This document shows positions 36,015 to 45,622 of a DNA stretch of 64,000 nucleotides, in pieces (positions within the stretch are counted from its first letter, which is position 1; each line of letters begins with the position of its first letter). A program made the translations under genes and the position numbers. Source of the DNA: CAIWHR01 sp963779805 (GTDB lineage Bacteria > Pseudomonadota > Gammaproteobacteria > Burkholderiales > Casimicrobiaceae); the NCBI GenBank assembly GCA_963779805.1, contig CAVZZN010000003.1, positions 754,159-818,158 on the forward strand. The letters are read 5' to 3'. A model generated the notes under the pieces. The model was not told the DNA's origin, made no database searches, and worked only from the letters and a program-made list of their open reading frames with translations.

Positions 36015-38750
36015 TTACGGTCCGCTGTTCATCCGCACGTCGTCGATGAAGGCGGTGTAATCCGATCCACCATTGCCGACGCCCACTAGCGCAAGGGTGT
36101 GTTCGCCCGCGCCAAGGGAGAACGAGCCCGATTGGCACAGCGTGTAAGCGGTCGATGCCGGCTGGCACAGGCCCATGCTCACCCCGTCGACGCGTATGTC
36201 GATCACCTGCGTACCGTTCTGCCAGTTACCGCGCTGCGCCGCCTGGAAGCTCACGCTGTACGTGCCTGCCGACACCGAGGCCGTCTGCGCCATGCTCCCG
36301 TGCACTTGCAGGAATCCGACTTGTGAGCCCTCCGGCGCGAGCGGATTGGCCGCCGTGAAAGGCGAGCCGTTACCGGTGACGCCCGAGAATCGATCGAAGG
36401 TCCATCCGGCCGATGACGGCGCATAGGCGCTGCCGTTGCCGACCGCCGGCGATTCGAAGCCGAGATTGGCGAGCGGTCCCGCGGGGACGGCCTGCAGCCG
36501 CACGTCATCGATGAACGCCGTGAAGTCTGACCCGCTGGCGATGCCGGCGAGGGTCAGCGTATGGCCGCCCGGGGTACCGATGCTGAATGGAAGTGTCTGG
36601 CACACGCTGTAGGTGATGCCCGCCGGTTGACATTGCGCGATGCTCAGGCCATCGAGGCGCACGTCGATGATCTGCGGCCTGCTCTGGTGTGAGGTGCGTT
36701 GGGCGGCAGCGAACGTGATGCTGTAGAGCCCCGTCAGGAGCGTCGGCGTCTGCGACAGCGCGCCCTTGAGCTGCAGGAAGCCGACCTGCGTGCCTTCCGG
36801 TGCGGCGGGGTTGTCGGCCGTGAAGGCGCTGGCGTTGCCGGCGATGCCGGAGGACGCAGTGAAGTTCCAATTCGCGCCGACCGGGCGATAGGCGAAGCCA
36901 TTGCCGAGCGGTGGCGATTCGAAGCCTGCATTGCTCAACGCGGAGGGCGACGCGGCCTCGATGCGGACATCGTCGATGAAGGCCGTCACGTCGCCCGCTC
37001 CGGGCGCCGGAGCCCCGCCCAGCGCAATCGCATGATTGCCCGGGCTAACGATGGCGAACGCGGGCATCTGGCACAAGGTGTACGACGCGTCCGGCGGCGT
37101 GCAGGTGCCAGCCAGCACGCCGTCCACGTAGAGCTCGATCGACTGCACGCCTTGCTGGTAATTGGCGCGTTGCGCGGCCTTGAAGCTGACGCTGTAGAGC
37201 CCGACGGAAAGCGGCACGACCTGCACGGCCTTGGCGTCGATCTGGAGGACGCCGACCTGCGTTCCTTCGGGTGCCGCTGGATTCCCCGAGGTGAAGGCAT
37301 TGCCGTTCCCGGACACGCCTGCGGGCGGACTGAACGACCAACCCGCGCCCGCCGGCGCGTACTGGTATCCGCCGCCGAGCGACGGTGCTTCGAAACCCAG
37401 ATTGGTGAAGGACGCAGCAGCCGGCGCGGTGCCCACCACGAGGCTCGTCGTAAGAGGCGCAGAGCAGCCGCGCACCGCGCACGGCGTGACGCGGTACGTA
37501 TAGGTGACCGGCGCCAGCCCGAGGTTGGCGGGGACAACCTCCTGGAGTGTGCTGCCGTGCTCGGACAAGAGCGGCAGGCCGTTGCGGACCCAGGACCATT
37601 CCAATACGGGGTCGCCGCCGCTGCAGTTCGCGGCGACGGGGTCGGACCCGCCGAAGAACGGCAAAGTTGGGCTCTGGACAGTGACGGTGCAACCGGTTGG
37701 AAGCGCCGGCGTTCCGGACGGCCCCGGACCGATGAACAGGCCCATCGCGACGGGGTTGCTTCCGACTTCGATCGGGGCGCCGATCTGCTGCAACGTGGCG
37801 GTATCGACCACCGATACCCACTTGCCATAGGGATTCACGACGTAATAACGGCTTCCGGTCGGATCTACGGCGCCACCTGCACCGTCGCCTGGTCCTCCGA
37901 AGCCGCCGTAGCTGACGACGCTGCTGAGCACGTCGAAACGCCACACGCCGCCCCACGCGCTGAACACGCTGCGGCCCTGCGGATCGACCGCGAGCCCGGA
38001 CCAGCCCGCTCGAATGCCTCCGGGCAGGAACTGGTTCGTCTGGCCGTCGATGATGCGGCCGATGGGAAACAGCGGGCCTTCCGGATTGGTCATGTAAGTC
38101 ACGTAAACGCGCGAGCTCGTCGGATCGACAGCGATTCCGCCGATCGGTGCGTGTATCACTCCGTTCCATTCGTCGAAGGTGGGGGACGGATCCGGCAGCA
38201 CAGTGATCACGGTCATCGTTGCGGTGTCGATCACCGCCACGCCGCTGGTCGCGGTCGTGACATACAGTCGGGTGTCGACGGCGTTCAGCGCGAGGTTGAC
38301 GCCGTCGATGACTGCCGACGTTGCCAGCACCGTATTGCTGGCCGTATCGATCACGGACACCGCCTTGCCGTTGACGACGTACACGCGCGTCCCCGCCGCG
38401 TTCACCGCGATGCCCTGGGGGTTCGCACCCACGGCAATGGTCGCCACGACCGCGTTGGTGGCCGTGTCGATCACCGACACGCTGTTGCTGCCCTGGTTGG
38501 TGACGTAGACGCGGGTGCCCTGGGTATCGGCGGCCACGCCATAGGGCTGCGCGCCGACGCTTATCGGTGCGCCGAACACGGTGTTGGTGGCGATGTCGAT
38601 CACCGAGACCGTGTTGCTGCCCGAGTTGGTGATGTAGGCGAACGGAGCCGCGACGGCGTGGCTGGCGAAAAATAGCAGCGAAGCGGTGCAGACCTGCAGC
38701 AACCAGATTACAGGTCCGGATCGAGGCGACGCTCCTGGTGAGAAATGCAT
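36015..38750 (-). CDS. Exported YVTN beta-propeller protein with three C-terminal repeat domains
   Basis: 911 aa, no frameshift. A signal peptide (IWLLQVCTASLLFFASHAVA) is followed by a propeller of YVTN repeats to about residue 345 (FAYITNSGSNTVSVIDIATN, RVYVTNQGSNSVSVIDTATN and more), an Ig-like stretch to about 440, then three tandem domains of about 155 aa starting near 448, 605 and 763. Each of these opens with N(L/A)GFE(S/A)P, carries SG(V/I)xGNxxxFT and (A/P)APEG(T/S)QVG, and ends TAFIDDVR. Such domains occur in secreted adhesins and PEP/IPTL-CTERM proteins. Likely surface protein; the ligand is unknown. The stop at 36015 precedes an in-frame IPTL-CTERM-like tail. Sole intact cargo gene of the tRNA island. 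Confidence 0.8.
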   Translation of the reverse strand: MHFSPGASPRSGPVIWLLQVCTASLLFFASHAVAAPFAYITNSGSNTVSVIDIATNTVFGAPISVGAQPYGVAADTQGTRVYVTNQGSNSVSVIDTATNAVVATIAVGANPQGIAVNAAGTRVYVVNGKAVSVIDTASNTVLATSAVIDGVNLALNAVDTRLYVTTATSGVAVIDTATMTVITVLPDPSPTFDEWNGVIHAPIGGIAVDPTSSRVYVTYMTNPEGPLFPIGRIIDGQTNQFLPGGIRAGWSGLAVDPQGRSVFSAWGGVWRFDVLSSVVSYGGFGGPGDGAGGAVDPTGSRYYVVNPYGKWVSVVDTATLQQIGAPIEVGSNPVAMGLFIGPGPSGTPALPTGCTVTVQSPTLPFFGGSDPVAANCSGGDPVLEWSWVRNGLPLLSEHGSTLQEVVPANLGLAPVTYTYRVTPCAVRGCSAPLTTSLVVGTAPAAASFTNLGFEAPSLGGGYQYAPAGAGWSFSPPAGVSGNGNAFTSGNPAAPEGTQVGVLQIDAKAVQVVPLSVGLYSVSFKAAQRANYQQGVQSIELYVDGVLAGTCTPPDASYTLCQMPAFAIVSPGNHAIALGGAPAPGAGDVTAFIDDVRIEAASPSALSNAGFESPPLGNGFAYRPVGANWNFTASSGIAGNASAFTADNPAAPEGTQVGFLQLKGALSQTPTLLTGLYSITFAAAQRTSHQSRPQIIDVRLDGLSIAQCQPAGITYSVCQTLPFSIGTPGGHTLTLAGIASGSDFTAFIDDVRLQAVPAGPLANLGFESPAVGNGSAYAPSSAGWTFDRFSGVTGNGSPFTAANPLAPEGSQVGFLQVHGSMAQTASVSAGTYSVSFQAAQRGNWQNGTQVIDIRVDGVSMGLCQPASTAYTLCQSGSFSLGAGEHTLALVGVGNGGSDYTAFIDDVRMNSGP

Positions 38751-39058
38751 TGGCAAATCCGGCGGGCTGATCGAGTCTGGCTATTATCGACCACGCCCAC
38801 TTCGCGCTCGTGATTCGGGGCGTCGCGCGTGGGAAATAACGTCATGGCAGGATGCGCCGATGCAGACAGGTGGCATCGGCGTGCTCTGGGCGACGCACAA
38901 GGATCACCAGCGCGGCACCGGCCGCCGGACCAGCGCGGCGTGAACGCGCTCCTCATGGTGATGGGCGCCGCGCTGCCGGTCCGGTAGACTCTCCCACAGC
39001 AGTATCCCAAGCGGCGTGATTCGCATCATAGGCGACTGGGTGATGGGTGGAGATGCAG

Positions 39059-39078
39059 CGATCCTCCTCGTCTCCACC
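39059..39078 (+). repeat. Attachment site repeat attR
   Basis: Exact 20-bp copy of the tRNA-Ala 3' end in the same orientation. There is no tRNA body before it (GGTGGAGATGCAG precedes), so it is a recombination scar, not a gene. Confidence 0.85.
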
Positions 39079-39087
39079 TGAACAACG

Positions 39088-39120
39088 AACCCTGCTGATC
39101 CGGCAGGGTTTTGTGTTTTT
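39088..39120 (+). terminator. Intrinsic terminator, originally of tRNA-Ala
   Basis: AACCCTGC and GCAGGGTT (8 bp) around TGATCCG, followed by TTGTGTTTTT. It begins 9 nt after the attR repeat, the spacing expected for a tRNA terminator, and is now 3.9 kb from the tRNA. Confidence 0.85.
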
Positions 39121-39428
39121 GCCCGTCCGATTCGGTCGCCAGTGTCCCAATCAGGACGGCTCTTGCGGCTGCGCAAGGTAGGTGCCCCAGCGGTTGAGCG
39201 CGTAGCCCTGGCTGAGGCCCGGAGGCCCAGCAGCACCGCGTTGATGCCGTGGTGTCGTCGGCGGCTGCCAGCGTCGACGGCCGCGCCATCGACGTCCTCC
39301 GACCGGGTCGCACCCTCGGCGAGACGCCGGCGTCGACTGATGCGATCAGAGAGGAATTCAGCTGACGCAAGAGAAGGTTCTCCGGGCGGTGCACAAGGCC
39401 AAAGCGGTCACCTGCCTTACCCGGGACT
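39121..39428. other. 308 bp without a convincing gene
   Basis: Between the displaced terminator and the DUF421 gene. A short + strand frame ending at the TGA near 39365 (VVSSAAASVDGRAIDV onward) looks protein-like, but it has no start, no ribosome-binding site and no recognised relative. It could be a gene remnant left beside the island. Confidence 0.3.
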
Positions 39429-39956
39429 TCAAGCGCCGCCGGGCCGCCGATGTCGTGGGGTCCGGTCGTCGTCGGGCGGCTCATAACGCAGGATGGTGAG
39501 TTCGCCGTCGGCCTCGAGCGTGGCGAGTCGTACATCACGCACATCCTCGATGCCATGCTCGCGCAATTTTCCGAGCATTTCCTCCATGGTGATCCACTCC
39601 TTCTTCAGGTTACGACGGTGAAGACGGCCATTGCGAATTAGCGGTAGAGGAGGCGGCTCGATCAACGCTCGGAAGAATGCGCTTCGGTAGGCCAGCCAGT
39701 CGAGCACCATATTCCAGAATACGAGTGTCCCAAGCAGTACGACGCCGTCAGTCACGCTCTTGTATTCGCCAGCCATCGCGTTCTGCGCGGCATCCGCCAC
39801 TAGCACAATGAAAAGGAGATCCGCGGTGCTCATCGTGCCCACGTCGCGTCGAAGGATAAAGCGAACGACCAACACCAAACCCACGTACATCAGCGTGCCG
39901 CGTATGAACAGTTCCAGCGGAGGGACCGTGAGTTCGAACAGAGCGCTCAAAGCCAT
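39429..39956 (-). CDS. DUF421 (YetF-like) membrane protein
   Basis: 175 aa, intact. Three hydrophobic segments in the first 90 residues (LFIRGTLMYVGLVLVVRFIL, ADLLFIVLVADAAQNAM, GVVLLGTLVFWNMVLDWLAY), then the cytoplasmic DUF421 domain with PLPLIRNGRLHRRNLKKEWI, TMEEMLGKLREHGIEDVRDV and LATLEADGELTILRYEP. DUF421 proteins are of unknown function; Bacillus members affect lipid and spore properties. ATG 39956 (MALSALFEL) with ACAGG upstream is preferred over the GTG two codons earlier. Stands alone. Confidence 0.85.
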   Translation of the reverse strand: MALSALFELTVPPLELFIRGTLMYVGLVLVVRFILRRDVGTMSTADLLFIVLVADAAQNAMAGEYKSVTDGVVLLGTLVFWNMVLDWLAYRSAFFRALIEPPPLPLIRNGRLHRRNLKKEWITMEEMLGKLREHGIEDVRDVRLATLEADGELTILRYEPPDDDRTPRHRRPGGA

Positions 39957-40234
39957 ATGCACCTGTCGAGAGAATGACCCTCCGAGGCGTCCACCAAAGA
40001 TGGATGGAGCTCGGCCGCCACCGCGGCGGTAAAGGTGATTCGCATGGAGTTTCCAGGGGGCCTACGAATGCCCCCCGCACAGATTGCTCCGCGACGGAGC
40101 CAACCGACATAGGACGCTGTAGAACCACGTTGTAGGCGGCGTGCGCGATCTACGGCGTAAAGGCGATCCCTGGTGACTGGCTCGACGCGGCGCAGCGAGA
40201 GGTCGACCAGGGTCGTCAGCGCCACGTCGGCCGT

Positions 40235-41447
40235 TCACCGCACGCACATCGTGATGCCCTCGAGCACCCAGCCCTGCGCCACCATGGCGTTCGCGAGCGC
40301 GAGCGTGCCGACGTACCGGTGATTGGGCGTACCGCCCTTCCCGTTGTTGTAGACACGATAGAGCGGCGTCGTTCGCGACGGGCACGCGCCGTTGACCGCT
40401 TCGGCCGCCCAGAACGGCGCGCCCTCGAACTGCCAGTGCCACTCGGTGCGGTCGCGCACCACGGCGCACTCGTTCTGGTCGACCGTGAAGAAGTGCGAGC
40501 TCGGGCCGACGTTGGGCTCGCCCGTGAAGCGGTAGACGGGGTGGAACCCACCTTCGTGCCCCACCGGGCACCCGGGATGGGTGACGACCTGGTAGGTCAA
40601 CCCCGTGCGCACCCACCCCGGGCCCACGCTTCCCGCATCGATCGCCTGTTGCTCGCCGGCATCCGGCGTCATGAAGTAGTGATCGAGCAGCACGTTGTGA
40701 TACTCGACCAGCGCACTCACCACATCCGAGGGCGGCGGGCTGAAGCAGAACATCCCGTTCGGCTCGACGGACAGGAACTCGCCGCTGCGTTGCAGCTTGT
40801 CCAGCACGCGCGCGGGATCGGCAAGCACGGGAAACGCGACGAGCACATACGTGTAGGACCCGATCTTGAGGCTTGACCCGTAGTCCACTTCGCCCACGAG
40901 CGCCCGGTAGGCGATGTTCGTGCTCAACAGCGTCGCGACCTCCTCGGCCGAGCGCTTCGCCGGCAAGAGGATGGCGCCGTTCTGATAGGGGTCGACGTTG
41001 CACTTCGCCCCGCGGGGCGTCACCGTGAACGGCTTTTGATCGGCCCACACGGCGGCGCCGTTCGCGTCGAGGACTTGCGCGAGAAGCCTGTAGTCGCCCG
41101 GGTCGAGAGGGCCGACGGTGGCAGCGGCAGTGGAGCAGTACCCGCTCGGCGGCATGGTCGAGGTGAACGTGACCTGCTGCGCGGTCAGCCGGACATCGTT
41201 GCCCGACCGGGTCACGGTCGGCCTGCAACCGAGCACGACGCCCTTCGAATCCCAACCGAGCTCGATCGCCACATACGTGCGGCCGAGCTCGGTGAGCGCG
41301 GCGGTGAACTCGTTGCCCACGCGCGCAGCTGAATGTCGCCTGAGCTTGCGCGACGGTCTGGGCGCCCGCCACGAAGGCGAGTGCCGCGATCTTGCCGAGT
41401 GCGCGGACGAACCGGGCACGCCTCGAGGCGACATCGGTGCGGGTCAT
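40235..41447 (-). CDS. Exported protein with a DUF5648-like C-terminus (one frameshift)
   Basis: About 404 aa. The N-terminus MTRTDVASRRARFVRALGK with LAALAFVAG-like core (IAALAFVAGAQTVAQA) is a Sec signal. The body VGNEFTAALTELGRTYVAIE is beta-rich and unassigned. The last ~150 residues show the DUF5648 pattern: VEYHNVLLDHYFMTPDAGEQ, GPGWVRTGLTYQV, NVGPSSHFFTVDQNECA and LYRVYNNGKGGTPNHRYV, a repeat module of secreted proteins, possibly in cell-wall or sugar binding. The frame changes near 41325, close to the signal cleavage site. Function unknown. Confidence 0.75.
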
Positions 41448-41786
41448 GAGATTGCAGTCACTGTGCGTCGGATTGCGATGGCTCATTGTGCGGGCAAGTT
41501 CGGATGCGCGCTTGAACAAAGTCAAAGCGGCGCGGCTGCGGTGCGAATCGCGCCGAGCATCTCCACCGTACACGAGCCTGCGCGCATCCGCACCCAGGAA
41601 CTCCTGCGTCACCGCCGGCCGTGAACAGCATCCGGGGTCCGTTGCGCGAAGGGAACGCCGTGCATCCATTCGCATCAAAGCACTATCACTCGCGATTCGC
41701 TTCACCGCGCCGGCGGCAAGTCGATCCGGAAGTGGCGCTGCGGGCAGCCGCGAGCCTAGTTGTTCCATGACACGAAGGAGATCGCA
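41448..41786. other. Divergent intergenic region, 339 bp
   Basis: It separates the DUF5648 protein (-) and the Cys-repeat protein (+). It holds TTGAACAAAGTCAA at 41512-41525, a two-half-site sequence like Fnr/Anr boxes (TTGAT-N4-ATCAA) with one mismatch per half. No gene is supported. Confidence 0.4.
41512..41525. promoter_or_regulatory. Weak Fnr/Anr-like box
   Basis: TTGAA CAAA GTCAA: correct half-site spacing, one mismatch in each half against TTGAT-N4-ATCAA. It lies 65 nt upstream of the DUF5648 protein start on the - strand. Confidence 0.25.
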
Positions 41787-42264
41787 ATGAAACATTGGAC
41801 GTATCGCGTTGGGCATAACGTGCGCGGTTCTCGGTATTGGCAGCGCATACGCAGCCGTCGACCCATCTGCTGCGGACAGGGTAGGTGCCTGCAACCGCCT
41901 TCAATTCAGCGAGCGAGGAATCTGCAAGGTGGAGGCCCTGCGCGCACCCGGAATCCAGCCGATGGTGTCCACCAGTAGCGAACCGCAGGGGCTCGCACAG
42001 CGCGAGACCGGTTACTCGGATACGGTCGCCGCCTGCAGTCGGCTGCAGCGCAGCGAGCGCGGCATCTGCGCGACGCAAGCACCGGTCATGAGGGTGGCCT
42101 CGGCCGCGCCGAACCCGGTATCGGCGAAGGCGCGACAGGCATTGCAGACCGAGAATGCGCGCTACACCGCAGCACTCGACCGTTGCGCACAGCTCCAACG
42201 CAGCGATCGGAATGCTTGCAGATCGGAAGCCGGCAACGACGCCACGTTGAGCGCGTCCAGTTGA
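41787..42264 (+). CDS. Small exported protein with three Cys-LQ-Ser-Arg-Cys repeats (one frameshift)
   Basis: About 158 aa. ATG 41787 has AAGGAG 6 nt upstream and reads MKHWTYRVG; an extra G at about 41810 shifts the frame, after which ITCAVLGIGSAYAAVDPSAA completes a signal peptide. The mature part has three copies of one motif: ACNRLQFSERGICKVEA, ACSRLQRSERGICATQA and RCAQLQRSDRNACRSEA, each with two Cys 12 residues apart, separated by variable linkers. One disulfide per motif in the periplasm is likely. I do not recognise the family. It converges on the M1 peptidase operon with 13 nt between the stops. Confidence 0.65.
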
Positions 42265-42277
42265 GCTTCGACGCACG

Positions 42278-44307
42278 TCAACGGCCTGCGATCACCGGAA
42301 TCGCCGGCACGAGTCGCAGGCCACGTCCCGCGCTCGACGACGCGACTGTTGTCGAACACCATCCAGCTCTGCCGCCCGTAATGCGGCAGCGGCCGCTCGA
42401 GCGCGCGGAGTGCGTCCGCATCGGCAGCGGAGATGACGGCAATCGGCGCACCGGCACCGGATGACAGCGTCCACACCTGGGCGCTGCCGCGACCCGACAC
42501 GACCGCGGGTCGCGGGGGAAGTCCTGCAGCGGCGAGCGCGCGATCCACGTCGTCGTGAAGGCCGACGATCAATACCGGATCGCCGCGCCGTGCGATCGTT
42601 TCCAGCGCTGTCGTTTCCGGCGGGACCTCGCACAGACGTTTCGCGAGCGCCTCGCCCGCGCTTCGCACCTCGCTGTTGCGCGAGACCTGCACGAGCGCCG
42701 GCGCGCGCGCGACGATCCAGCTGCGCAGGATAGGCGGCAACTGCCGGGGTTCCAGCGCACGCCAGACGCGCAGATCCGGATCGAGCCGTACGCTCTCGGG
42801 AATCGCATGCCGTGTCGACCGTCGCGATCGTGCGTTGCGATTGGACATCCACCCATACCGTTTCGCGGCGAGCGCCGGAGGCGATTTCCACCGGCAAGTG
42901 CAACGCATACGCGGGGGCCGTTTGTTCGAGGGTCAGCGTCAACCGGACGTTGCCCTTTTCACGCCGCGCACTCGCCGCTGCAATGGTCACCGACGGGCCC
43001 TCCGCGCGATCCAGCCACTGATCGAAGAAGGTCGCAAGCGAGCGGCCCGACGCCTCCTCGAACGCCGCTTGCAGGTCCCTCCAGCTCGCCACCCGCTGTC
43101 GGTACCTCGCCCAGAACACGCGCACGCCCCGCCGGAATGCGTCCTGGCCGATCAGGTCGCGCAGCATCACGAACACCATGGCCGCCTTGCCGTACCCGAC
43201 GGCCGCCGCCGCGCCATGCGTGCGCGAGCGAAACGAGGCCAGCGTCTCATGCATGCCCGCGGGCACCGCCGCAAAGTCCCGCAGCCATCCCTGCCGCATT
43301 TCGCGCGCTGCGTCGCCGGACTCGCGCTCCTTGTACGCATAGTCGGCCATGAACGTCGTCAGCCCCTCGGACCAGTTGCCGTGGGCATAGTCGACGAAAA
43401 CGCCATTGCCCCACCAGTCGTGCAGCACCTCGTGCCCGAGCGACGTGGCGCGGATGAACGGCAGCTTGAGCACGTCCTGGCCGATGTAGGTGAGCGTCGG
43501 CATGCCGAAGCCCGTCGGCAGCGGACTCGCCACGATGGAGAATTCGCTGAACGGATACGGGCCGATTTCCGTGCTGTAGCCGCGGATGTAGCGCGCCGTG
43601 TCGTCGAGGTAACCCTGCGCGAGCCCGGGCATTGCGTCGAGGTCACGCGGAAAGTACGTCCGCAGCCGCACCGGCGCTGCGTTCGCGCCGGTCGCGATCT
43701 TCTCGCGCACGATCCACGGCCCGGCCATGAGGTCGATGCCCTCGGCGCGCTGCGAGAACGCAAAGACCGCGCGGTAGCGTCCCGATGCGCCGCCTGCGAC
43801 TTCCTCGGACTCCAGCCGGCCGGGAACGATGGCCTTCTGACCCGCCGGCACCGCCAGCGCGACGCGGTACGAGAACAGCGGCGCAGGCTGCGGATACCAT
43901 GCCGATCCCGCAGGCAGGAAGCTGCCTTCCACGGACGCCATCGGGGCGAGCTTGTGCAGCACGGCTCGTTCGTCGAGACGCGCATCGAGCGCCGGGAGCG
44001 TACCGGCGTACTGCAGGCGTACGCCTTGCGCCCCCGGCGGTAACCGGACCTGCCACTCGCGCACGCCGCCAGAGTGGCTCGTGACCGTCGCGGCCACGGC
44101 GACGCCGCCGGCCGAAGCCGCCGTGACCTGCAAAGACTCGTACAGCGCGAACCGGAACACGCGCGTGTCCGGCACGACGAAGGCCGACACCTGCAGATGG
44201 CGCGTCGACGGGTCGAGCGCCACGTCGAGCTCGAGTCGCGGAGCATCCGCCGACGCGAAGCACGACCGACTCGCCAGGACCAACGCGAAGATCAGCGCGA
44301 CACGCAT
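42278..44307 (-). CDS. Exported M1-family (gluzincin) peptidase-like protein (frameshifted)
   Basis: About 676 aa. A signal peptide (MRVALIFALVLASRSCFASA) is followed by a beta-rich N-domain, then the M1 catalytic core: TSLGHEVLHDWWGNGVF holds HExxH and NWSEGLTTFMADY provides the third zinc ligand Glu 18 residues on. The family GxMEN exopeptidase motif is not evident. A C-terminal domain (SWRDLQAAFEEASGRSLATF, FFDQWLDRAEGPSV) and a further ~200 residues follow. Frames break near 42815 (an extra G) and 42310. The ATG at 44406 overlaps the upstream stop (TGATG), but its 33 extra residues are coded by a REP-like repeat, so I prefer ATG 44307. Last gene of the cytochrome operon. Confidence 0.75.
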
Positions 44308-44339
44308 GCTGCGCAGCGCAATCACGTCGGTGGCGCCCG

Positions 44340-44399
44340 GCCGCCCGAAGCCACTGACAGGCCCCTCAGGGGGAGCGTGCGAAGCGACGTTCGGGGGGC
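44340..44399. repeat. REP-like inverted repeat between chaN-like and peptidase genes
   Basis: Outer arms GCCGCCCGAA (44340-44349) and TTCGGGGGGC (44390-44399) pair with one mismatch and enclose a GCCCC-TCA-GGGG hairpin. The sequence style resembles abundant intergenic repeats of Burkholderiales (from memory). It lies between the ChaN-like stop and the preferred peptidase start, where it could stabilise upstream mRNA. Confidence 0.55.
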
Positions 44400-44405
44400 G
44401 TTTCA

Positions 44406-45622
44406 TCAGCGCTGCGCCGGAAAGCGGATGACGAGGTCGATCGCCTGCTCCCCGCGCTTCACCCGGACCGGCAGCCAGGTGCCTGCAGGTTGCCGTCCCA
44501 CCGCGGCGATGACCGAGGCCGTGTCCTTCACCTCGCTGCCGGCCATCTGCACCAGCCTGTCCTGCGCCTTGAGCCCCGTCGTGTCGGCAAGACTTCCAGG
44601 CGTCACCTCGACGATGCGCACGCCGTCCCTGTCTTCCAGGCGCACCCCCAGGCGCGGGCGCGCCGGCTTGGCTGCTGCCACGGGCGGCAAGGCAAACACC
44701 GCGTCCGCTACGCCCGACCGAAGCTCTCCGCAATCGAAATCGGGACGAACCGGAAGCAGCGTTCCGATGCTCGTCACATCCAGGGCGCGCAACTGACGCG
44801 GCACTCCGTAGCCGAACCGGATGTGGCCGCTGCCCATGATGCCGACAACGAGCGGCTTGTCGGTCTCCGATCGGCGCAGCGCTCGCGCGAGGGCCTCGGC
44901 CATGGCCCGGTCCCAGGTGGTCTGCGCCTCGACGAAGTAATCGAAGGCGGGGTCCGCAGCGTTGCGCGCCGCCGATCCGTGCGACGCCTGGGTCGAGTGC
45001 TCCCGGTACACGTCGAGCAGCAGATCGCGGTAGGCCTTCGACGGTGGAACGGGACGACCGACACCCTCGCGGTCGCGTTCTGCAACGGCGTCCCAGCCCT
45101 TCTCGCCGATCGTCCTGGTGAGCTTCTGGTCGACGTTGAGCGCGATCATGGGCACGCGGTTGATCCGCGCGAACTCGAACAGCGGCAGATAGAGCGATGC
45201 GGGCAGCTGCCAGACGTTCTTCCAGTCGGCCTGCGCGAGGAAATCCTCGACCGTCAACTCGCCGGCAACCCATCGGTCCAGGACGGGCTGGACGCGACGC
45301 GGGAACATCTCGAACCCGATGACCATGTTCGGCCGCTGCGCCTGGAGCGCAGCGAGGACCTGCAGTTGCCAGCGATGATCGTCCGCCCGGTCGTGGCTTT
45401 CACCGAGCAGGACCACGTCGCGCTTTGCCATCTGCGCGAGCAGCGCCGCGGGCTCGCATTCTGCGGCCGGTCGTGCTCGATCACCGTCCACTGCGCAGGT
45501 TGCACGCAGCCGGGCGGGGCACCTGCGAGCGCAGCGTCGCTCGCCAGTACGCCGGCGGCGATGCACGCCCCGATGCGCGCCGCATCGAACGCGCCGCCCC
45601 AGCTGCCGCTTCGTGGTTTCAC
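44406..45622 (-). CDS. ChaN-like heme-binding protein with a C-terminal PDZ domain (one frameshift)
   Basis: About 405 aa. GTG 45622 overlaps the cytochrome stop (GTGA). An N-terminal export signal (ARIGACIAAGVLASDAALAG) is followed by the ChaN/heme-binding uptake domain: DVVLLGESHDRADDHRWQLQ, MVIGFEMFPRRVQPVLDRW, FLAQADWKN, and IMGSGHIRFGYGVPRQL. ChaN of Campylobacter binds stacked hemes through a Tyr. The last ~90 residues are a PDZ domain (RLGVRLEDRDGVRIVEVTPG, ADTTGLKAQDRLVQMAGSEV). The frame changes near 45468. The position after two c-type cytochromes suggests a role in heme or redox handling in the periplasm. Confidence 0.75.

Noticed and set aside
39059..39078. A second tRNA gene
   Set aside because: Only the last 20 nt of the tRNA are present; no D-arm or anticodon arm precedes them.
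39142..39486. A + strand gene of 114 codons
   Set aside because: No start signal and no recognisable product, and it overlaps the end of the DUF421 gene.
39947..40225. A small - strand gene between DUF421 and the DUF5648 protein
   Set aside because: No hydrophobic, catalytic or conserved pattern, and it overlaps the DUF421 start region.
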